64,000 nucleotides of DNA from Pegoplata infirma (Eukaryota > Arthropoda > Insecta > Diptera > Anthomyiidae): assembly GCA_963921195.1 (NCBI GenBank), contig OY992537.1:180374065-180438064 (forward strand). Direction: 5' to 3'. Shown here piece by piece: positions 56,686 through 64,000 of the stretch; the stretch's first letter is position 1, and every line of letters begins with the position of its first letter. Position numbers and translations under genes: made by a program. The notes below the pieces were generated by a model. That model did not search any database. It was given only the letters and a program-made list of their open reading frames with translations, and was not told the DNA's origin.

Positions 56686-58484
56686 CACATTGGGTTGAAT
56701 GAGAGGCAAAGTGGCGCTTTATTCAGGAAAGCAGTAATTTTAACATATAATATTTTTTAATTGATGAATGATAAATAATACATTAGAAAGCACCCTTTTA
56801 AAGAGAAAACATGTGGTTTTTATTTATTTTTAACCTGTCAGAATTTTTTTAGTGTTTCTTGAATATTGAACTTGATTCACAATTTAAGCTGTAACTTTTA
56901 AACCAAAAGCGATAATTTAATAAATACAGTTGCAAATTAAAGTATTTTTAATTCGATAATAAAAATTTAAAACAATAAAAAATAAATATGTGTTAATACT
57001 TGCATAAAATTTGTTCAAAGTCGGATTTTTGTGTTACACCAAATTTAAAATTTTCCTTAAAAAAGTCAGGCAAGTTGTAATTCTGAACTATTATTATCAT
57101 ATTTGTCAGATATTATATTACACCACCCAGAGACATCTGCTAACCCCACCTCCACCCCCTTCTCACTCCCCACAAAAACAGTCCCTGTCATTTTTATATT
57201 TTTTGCTTGTTGGAGGGTATCAAAGATTTGGCACAGCCGAATTTTGAACTCTTACTTGTTTATATATAGCTTACAAAGACCCACAAAAAAGGTCTAGACC
57301 ACTAATACTTATGTATTTTTACCTTCTAAATTCAATTCCGCGATCAGAATTAAATTCTATCGTTGGGGTTTTCTCTAATTTACAAGGAAAGTCCCCAAAA
57401 GTGAACTGACCTGATTTCCTTGTTAATTTGACTAACAATAAGTTAACATTTTTTAAAATTTTATTTCGGTATGTAATGTTCAAGTCTGATTTATTACGAA
57501 GAAAATAAGAGGTTTTTTCATAAAATCCATCAAAAATTGCATAAGTTACTAGCATTTCAACAAAAATGCATTGATTCACAACATAAATACAATTGTTTTT
57601 GTATAAAAATGAAATAACGCGTTTTTGTTCAAATGCATGTAACTTTTGGTATTTTTGACGGATTTTATTTAAAATACTCTTATTTTCTACGTAATAAATC
57701 AGACTTGCACCCTACATACAGAAATAAAATTAAAAATTTTTGTAACTTTGTCAAATTCACAAGGAAATTAGGTGGGTTCACTTTGCGGACTTTCCTTGTA
57801 AATCACAGGAAACCCCAACTATAGAATTCAATTCTGATAGCAGAATCGACTTTAGAAGGTCAAAATACATAAGGATAAGTGGGTCTAGTTTCTGGGTCAG
57901 AAACTTTTTTGTTTTTTTGTGATGAAGTGTTATTGAAGAGACCGTATTTTTTTCATAAAATCTTAAATAAAAAAATAACGGCATTAAACGCGGACGTTTT
58001 TTTTCTTTTAAATTAAAGCTTATACTATATGCTTTATTATCACAATGTATAAGCAATAACAACCTCTTACATTTTTTTATATTCCATCAAGTATTAAAAA
58101 TACTCCAATTTTGGAACATTTTACAAAAAAATTTCAAAAATATTTTTACAACAATTTTCAAAAAACAAAAACTGAAATGTATTTGAAAATGCCTGAAGTT
58201 GATGGTTCCATAATAAAAAAATTACCTTTGAATGAATAAATACCAAAAAAAAAATCTAGAAATAAGTTGATTTTCAATTTTTAGCACCATATTCAAAAAC
58301 ACAAAAAATTATTTGATTTTGACGGCGGATTGCAAGAAAAGTAAACAACTCAGAATAATAGTTGTGACAGATTTTTTAGTGTAATTTTATATACTTTAAC
58401 CCTTTTAAAATTAATAATTTTTGTAAAAAAAATTTTTTCAGTTTTGAATAAAGCGCCACTTTTGATCCATTTCAACCCAACGTG
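56686..58484. mobile_element. Transib-like TIR element, TSD CGGTG
   Basis: The ends are CACATTGGGTTGAATGAGAG and, inverted, CACGTTGGGTTGAAATGGAT, both leading to AAAGTGGCGCTTTATTCA. The exact 5-bp duplication CGGTG lies at 56681-56685 and 58485-58489. It shares its TIR family with 20122-21885. An unoccupied paralog of the target occurs on the minus strand near 49315. The 1,799-bp interior has no transposase. It includes mirrored blocks (57310-57590 against 57640-57880 in part inverted) and a DINE 3' end. Confidence 0.78.
57205..57263 (+). mobile_element. DINE 3'-end fragment
   Basis: TTGGAGGGTATCAAAGATT, a TTGGCACAGCCGAA hairpin and ACTCTTACTTGTTTA form the DINE 3' terminus. The upstream part is not recognisable beyond a C-rich stretch (57130-57170) shared with copy B. 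Nested in the Transib-like element. Confidence 0.6.
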
Positions 58485-59225
58485 CGGTGGGAGGAACGGA
58501 ACTGGAATAGAGAAATTTCTATATCTCACCACAGACGAACTTTGACAGAACCTTCGAAGTCCAAACACCAATTAGGGAAGACTGGGCGGAAAACTCCGTT
58601 ATAACAGAGTTTATACGTTGTTTACGGATTGATCAAAGATGGGTACGGGTTCGGGAATATACTCCGAATGGCTTGAAATCGGGACCTCATTGAGACTTCC
58701 GGCTAAGTTAAGTGCTTTCCAGGCGGAGGTACTTGCAATTGTAACGCCGCGCAGATAATTATAACAAGAGACCTTCTTCCATGCGCCATTAACATTTTCG
58801 TGGATAGTCTAGATAGTCTAGAATCAAACACTGTAAAATCGGGAATCGTTTAGGAATTGTATACAATCCCTTCATCGAATCAGTCAGCACACAGTCAAGC
58901 TTATCTGGGTCTCTGGACATAGTGGGGTCGCTTAAACAAATTGGCTGATGAATGTGCAAGAAATGGTTTAGAATCAGTGGGGGAACGTGTAGAACATCTA
59001 GGTGCCTATAGTGAAATTGATGAACGAAATTTATAGGATATCTGAGAATAAAATGAAGGATAGGTGGATATCACTGACTACGTGCATGATATCGCAAACC
59101 ATGTGACCACTGCTAAATCCTAAGAGGACAAAAAGTCTTCTTAGTTTTCGCAAACAGACGGTTAGTCTATTAGTGGGAGTACTTACAGGACACTGAATAA
59201 TTGGCCAAATGGCCGTGCGTTAAGG
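58485..59225 (+). pseudogene. R1/LOA-group relic, RNase H part (plus strand)
   Basis: It continues the relic after the Transib-like element. It encodes TDGS-like DQRWVRVREYTPNG in one frame, and DGSKMGTGSGIYSEWLEIG, then LRLPAKLSAFQAEVLAIV, matching RNase H of the element at 43923. It goes on to ...VKLIWVSGHSGVA-type sequence (58890-58940) and reaches the GGCCGTGCG point where the composite insertion enters. Frameshifts throughout. Confidence 0.7.
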
Positions 59226-60113
59226 GCAGTTTGCATGTGAACTACCCTTGACCACCCTTATCTACTATTTCCCCGTATTTGTGATACGATTTGCCGGGTT
59301 TAAATAATTTTGTATGAAAAATTATTTGTATTTGACAATTGTTATCCTCCAATACTGCACCGAAAAAATTCCCCAGTTGGTTAGTTACGTAATTTCCCAG
59401 TTAATACTACATTTTTTAAAAATAACTGGGTTAGCCATCAGTAACTATGATTTCAGTTAATAATAACAGTTTTTAAGTTGCCCTGTATTTCAAATTCTTT
59501 TTAATTTGTCAAAAGTTAAAAAAAAAACAATTTCAAATAAAAAAAATATTGTGTCGCTTAAAATCAAACCGAGAATTTATTTGGTACATGGTAGGAATGC
59601 TTTATGTTCAAAGATTTTTGTTAAATTATAAATTATATCAAAACATTTTTTGTTTTAAGGTGACGGGCAAGAAAATCCGGCCAAAAGCAGAATTGATTCA
59701 GTTATGGATGCTGATTCTGGAAAGTTAAAGCGAGTACCCAGCAAAAAAAATTCGAAGTAGTTCAAAACGAAGTAGACTTAAACTACATAAAAAGTAGCAA
59801 TTAGTGAATATTTTTTGTTGCAAAAAAAGTAGTTTAAAATAACATCCAAATATGTCAATAAAAAGGACAATAATATGGATTCCACTACTTTAGAACACTA
59901 TAGTCGGAATGAGTTTTTTTTAATATTTTTCAAACGTAATGAAAAGAATATATTTATTTAAATTTATTTAATAGAGTTTTAGTCTAAACTATAGTTTTAT
60001 ATATAATTGAAAGGCAAAAAGTTAATATTTGATAGGTTACAATTCCAGGAATTAAAACATTTTTTTATTTTTAATTTGTTTAATCTTAAATTTGATGTAA
60101 ACTGATTTTGTTT

Positions 60114-61650
60114 TTATACCTTTTAACTACATTCCCCATAAAGAGAATCGTCGCCTAAAATGCAAAACAAACACAGAAAAAAAAAATTCATACTGGGCAT
60201 GATTTTCTACATAAACTGTATGAATTCTACATGAATTTTTTTTCCCAGAACTTGTTCATACAGTTTATGAATTTGTACATACTGAGAATTAACAAAATAT
60301 TGATGATATTTTGGTACATTTGATTTATTTCTTCACTGAAACATAAATATACAGTTGTTCGATAAAATTTCGTGGTTTTTCACCGAAATTTGGAGGGTTT
60401 TCTGAATAAAACAACAATTTCTTGATTTTTCAACTTTTATATTTAATACGCACATAATTACATGAAATAGTATATTGCAAATAAATATCATGATTCAGCA
60501 TACCTGCTACACATTCTCCATCAATATTTCGAGACAGCAATTTTAAAATTTTAGCGAAATTGGTTGCGATTTTGTTGAACAAGATAACTCACATCATTTG
60601 TTGAAATATCCAAAAAGAATGAATTTCTGGAAAGAAATTTAGAAGATTTATAAATGAAAGTATACATGAATTAGTGTAACTAGGTTTTACATACCATTTA
60701 ACGGTGGAAAACTGCGATTTTTCTTGATAAATAATTTCCACAACAAAAGAAAATTTTTTGACTTACATATAGTTTTTTTTTTCAAAAAATTGTTGTTTGT
60801 ATTATTTTTGAAAAAAAAAAAACAGTAGGTTCATAAATAGTATGAATTTTTTAATAAATAGTTTGAATTGATTTTAAAGATATGTGTTCATACTATTTAT
60901 GAACAAAATTTGTTCTGTGAAGTGACAACACTTTTTTTAAAATCAAGTTATTGATTGTGATGCATTGTTCCCCTAAAAAATTATCAAAATGTGATTTGCT
61001 AGTTGTGATACAATTCATTAACTGATACCATTTCCAAAAATTCAGACCTATCCGATGAAAAATGACGGACTTATGAACAAAATTAAAAAAATGTTTCACA
61101 ACGTTTTTCGCTGCTACTTTTAAAAAGCAAAATGTGTTGGATTGTTGGTGACGATATATTATATTGATCAGTGATCGATTCTGAGTTCTATGAACATCCC
61201 TCCGTCTGTCTGTATGTAACACGATGTATTCCAAGATAAAACAGCTATCCACCTGACGTTTGGTACATATATTTTTTATAGTCCTAGGTAGGTTAAAATC
61301 GGACCGGAGGGGAAAAGTTTTACCTTGGAGAAGCGAACCAACCTCTAAAACGCAATTTTTTAGCGATCATTGTTTTTTTGTCAAGCAAATGAAACAATTT
61401 TATGTCGGATGAAGTATAAAGTCCTGAACTTGGACCCAATTTTTTGAGGTACGAACACTTTTGTGGGCGTAAATATGTATAATAGGGTTATAACATTTTT
61501 ATGACAAAAAAAAGCTCATCCAACCACGCGATGGGCAATGTTGTACAGATAATATAAATCATTTCTTTAGTTCATTTTGGTGAAAAAAAGTTCACGCACA
61601 AAATGCAATTTCTAAAACTTCCCCAGAAATATTTTTTTTTTTTTAACTTT
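60114..61650 (+). mobile_element. DINE/INE-1-like element, copy F, split
   Basis: A short, deleted 5' piece (60114-60146: TTATACCTTTTAACTACATT, CCCCATAAAG) is followed, after the insertion at 60147-61155, by ATATTATATTGATCAGTGAT, CGATTCTGAG, CCGTCTGTCTG, and the ATCGGACCGGAGGGGAAAAG block. The 3' terminus is not clear. Confidence 0.6.
60147..61155. mobile_element. Insertion with ATCGTC(A/G)CC ends inside DINE copy F
   Basis: The left end ATCGTCGCCTAAAATGCAAA and the right end GGTGACGAT are inverted. The left end equals the end of the 27995-30409 element. It contains a further inverted pair, starting CACAGAAAAAAAAAATTCAT near 60171 and ending near 60920 (TTTGTTCTGTG). Confidence 0.5.
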
Positions 61651-61684
61651 TATATTATACCCTCAAATTATAATTATTTAAAAA

Positions 61685-62560
61685 ATACACTACTGAACAT
61701 TTTGAAAAATATTGATGCGACTGGGCCGCGACCTTACACAGTTAATTGCAATTGTTCTACTCATCACAAATCTGGTCTCCAATTTTTTCCACCACATCAA
61801 GTTTTTGGGAAAATTGATGTCAAAGTTAAAAAAATCGCCGTTTTGTTATTTTTTGCCAAATCATAGCTGATGAACCCGATATGATAGCGACTTTAAAATA
61901 AGTCGATGCTAAAGCTTAAACATTGCTCTTAAGAATGCTGAACTCTTTTGGTCAGTCGCCTTAACCCCTAGGGCACCAATTATCTCTCAATGATGTCTTG
62001 TTCACAAAAAAAACGATTTTTGCCGATACAAATCATATGAAAAAAAAAACCTTTTTCGAATGGAACGCCATCTTATAGTATAAGGCTTATACACATGATT
62101 ACAATTATTCTCCTGGTCACAAATCCGGTCTCCATACTTTTTAAGGGTAAAGCTCAAACATTGCTCTTAAAGACGTAAAACTCAATTCATCAGTCGCTTT
62201 AACCTTTGGAGCACCAATTGTCTTTTAATAAGGTGTTTTCCTCCAAAAACTTTTTTTCGATATGACAGCATTGAAATACAATTAGTGCCCAAAAAGTTAA
62301 GGCGACTGACCAAATGAGTTCTGCATCTTAAAGAGGAAAGTTTTAGCTTAACCCTCGACTTAGTTTGAAGTCACCATCACATCGGGTTCATCCGGTATGA
62401 GTTTCCAAAAATGACCAAAACGTCGATTTTTTGAACTTTGACCACAATTTTCTCAAAAACCAGATGTGATAGAAAAGTGTGGAGACCGGATTTTTGACCA
62501 GCAGAACTAATGTAATCAAGTGTATAAGGTCGCGTCTCAGTCGCATTTTCGATGTTTAGT
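61685..62560. repeat. Imperfect palindrome with internal direct repeats
   Basis: The left arm (61711-61790: GCGACTGGGCCGCGACCTTA, then CTCATCACAAATCTGGTCTCC) is the inverse of 62480-62560. The block CAGTCGCCTTAACCCCTAGG (61953) recurs at about 62198 and, inverted, at about 62285. It lies directly after the DINE copy F. Confidence 0.55.
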
Positions 62561-63305
62561 AATGTTATTACTTACAATTAGAACATTGGCATCGTCAGAA
62601 TCGCTAACTAAATCTACTTCCTAATGAATTCTAAAAATACACTTTTTAAGTAGTGCAAAAATGCTCTTAAATAGTGATCTTAAAGATGTAATTAAACTTT
62701 ACATACAAAAACTTAAACTATGACAACAGTATGAGTACTACTTTATATGTACTTAAAAAATGTAAAAAAACTACTTATTTTGCGCGACACCACCATGTTA
62801 AATTCACTAGAGTTTCAGCAAAGTTAGAACTACTTTAGCAGCAGTTGAACTACTTTTTATTAACATTTTAGTATGTTCTTTTTTTGCTGGGTATATATTA
62901 AAAAAATTGTAGTAAAAAATAATAAACTTCGTCATGTCATAAATGTATGAATAAAATTATTAAATAAATAATGATTTGGAGATTCCTTATTGCAGAAAAA
63001 AATTATTTAGAACCAAATTTCGGTTCTACACAACCAACCCCTATATTAATTTCGTTATTTTTAACTACATATGTATAAATAATTTTTCAAAGTAACTGGG
63101 AAAATCGTTACCATTACCTGTCGTAATAATTGAATTTGGATTTTTTAAAAAAATTAGTTACTATCAACTTATTTCAATAACTGGGCCTCAGTTAGGTGTA
63201 TTTTAACTGGGGTTCAGTTGAAATATTAGTAGCCAGTAACTGGGAAATTTGTTGGGTGTAGGAAATAGTAGATAAGGGTGGTCAAGGGTAGTTAACATGT
63301 AACTC

Positions 63306-63605
63306 AAACTTTATGGAATTTCTGATAGGGACTATTGTAGACGTTGAGGGAAGTGGAGGAGGAGGAGTCAGTGAAGCACTTGTTATGTGAATGTTCGGGT
63401 CAGATGAGAAGCCGCATTAAGCATTTAGCGCAAAGATTTGTTGATTGCCTATACGGTGCCTAGATTGCCTAAACGGTGTCACATTGCTAGAAGATTATCT
63501 TAGAGAATCGCGGTGATTGAAGAAGTAAAAAGTGTTTGTATCAGAGGGGAGTAAGGAAATGACAATTAGAGGAATCACAATGGGACTTATGGCCACCGAG
63601 TGAAT
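63306..63605 (+). pseudogene. R1/LOA-group relic, C-terminal end (plus strand)
   Basis: It resumes the relic after the composite insertion with GGAATTTCTGATAGGGACTA. It encodes a degraded CRDC..EEEESVKHLLCECSG zinc-finger-like motif comparable with CRSC..HFICHC of the element at 43923, and its 3' flank shares AGGAATCACAATGGGACTTA with the 3' UTR of that element. It ends near 63605. Confidence 0.65.
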
Positions 63606-63634
63606 TCGCCGGATTGGCGGACGCCCATCAAACT

Positions 63635-64000
63635 TGATCCACTATCGATTCTAAGATGTTATATTAATGTTCACCCGTTCATATGTCTGTAGATAATACG
63701 AGGCAGTCCAAAATAAAATAGCTAGACTCGTGAAGTTTGGCACGAATATGTCTCATTGTCATAGGCAGATTAAGTTCTTAAACAGACAAAATCGGACATA
63801 GGGAAAAAGTTCGTTTTTGAAGAACTTAACCAATATCTGAAAAACGACATTTGTTTACATGTTTATTCTGTAATCTTGTTCTGCTCTTGACTTAGGGGAT
63901 CAAACAAATTTTGATTTTATTTCGGACGGTCCACTTTTGTGGGTGTGGACTCATAAGTTATTTATCGCATTGGGGGAGGAATTCCTCAACGTTTCTTAAG
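63635..64000 (+). mobile_element. DINE/INE-1-like element, copy G, internal part, runs off the window
   Basis: It matches copies B, C and F: GATCCACTATCGATTCTAAG, a reduced microsatellite, GAGGCAGTCCAAAATAAAAT, GAAGTTTGGCACGAATATG, AATCGG and AAGAACTTAACCAATATC. The 5' end is missing and the 3' end is beyond the window. Confidence 0.7.

Larger units (their letters stand above)
59737..62891. mobile_element. TA-flanked element with CCCAGCAAAAAAA ends
   Basis: CCCAGCAAAAAAA on the left and its inverse on the right are flanked by TA (59735-59736, 62892-62893). Both subterminal parts have AGTAGTT/AACTACT motifs repeated. TA flanks suggest Tc1/mariner-type mobilisation. It contains a DINE copy and two palindromes, which account for most of its 3.2 kb. 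Confidence 0.5.
59226..63305. mobile_element. Composite insertion: nested TIR elements in the relic
   Basis: The outer ends AGTTTGCATGTGAACTACCC and inverted AGTTTGAGTTACATGTTAAC both continue to CTACCCTTGACCACCC. Their empty site is on the minus strand at about 43350. Within it a second TIR pair begins CACCGAAAAAATTCCCCAGT (59358) and ends with the inverse of CACCCAACAAATTTCCCAGT (63255). Within that sits the CCCAGCAAAAAAA element. No exact duplications were fixed for the outer two pairs, so boundaries are approximate. Confidence 0.55.

Noticed and set aside
61603..61866. 87-codon plus ORF
   Set aside because: It runs across a DINE/palindrome junction and has no recognisable domain.

Overview
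The window is nuclear DNA of a fly (Diptera, probably a calyptrate). The reasons are one clear host gene, the large-Maf bZIP factor traffic jam (tj), an AT-rich base composition, and many copies of a DINE-1/INE-1-like Helentron-derived repeat that begins with TATACCCTCC and ends with a TTCGGC..GCCGAA hairpin plus CTTGTTT. No prokaryotic features, rRNA genes or intact tRNA genes were seen. Apart from tj (minus strand, 16360-18400 with leader and promoter) nearly everything that can be identified is transposable-element DNA, much of it nested.

Layout. 1-14.7 kb: AT-rich DNA with inverted-repeat elements: a TA-flanked MITE (2960-3401), a foldback-type element with tandemly repeated arms (3407-5898), a hAT-like element (8694-9751), and a DINE copy (11817-13055) split by a perfect-TSD foldback element (11918-12610). 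14.7-15.85 kb: a 1.1-kb near-palindrome close to the 3' end of tj. 16.36-18.4 kb: tj. Its main reading frame ends in TGA-C and continues in frame for 73 more His/Gln-rich codons, which makes it a strong stop-codon-readthrough candidate. 19-24.7 kb: a hAT MITE, Jockey-type relics, a 292-bp repeat present twice with a hammerhead-ribozyme-like core, a Transib-like element sitting exactly inside one of the two repeats, and a Mutator-like MITE inside the FADD box of a Jockey reverse transcriptase. 26-30.4 kb: another Jockey relic and a TIR element. 30.7-36.8 kb: a DINE copy split by a 5.5-kb foldback that itself carries a hAT element and a second DINE. 37-42.3 kb: repeated AT-rich segments with two further hAT elements. 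43-52.5 kb: a minus-strand relic of an R1/LOA-group retrotransposon, split by a nearly complete plus-strand relative (43923-49040, 13-bp TSD). 54.6-64 kb: another DINE split by a foldback, then a plus-strand R1/LOA-group relic broken up by a Transib-like element and by a composite insertion, then a final DINE fragment.

Because many insertions are flanked by exact target-site duplications, or have an unoccupied paralogous site elsewhere in the window, their order of arrival can be read directly. Four DINE copies are interrupted within the same short TATATA-rich stretch. The retrotransposon ORFs are all damaged (nonsense codon, frameshifts, deletions). No autonomous DNA-transposon gene is present, so every DNA element here is non-autonomous.
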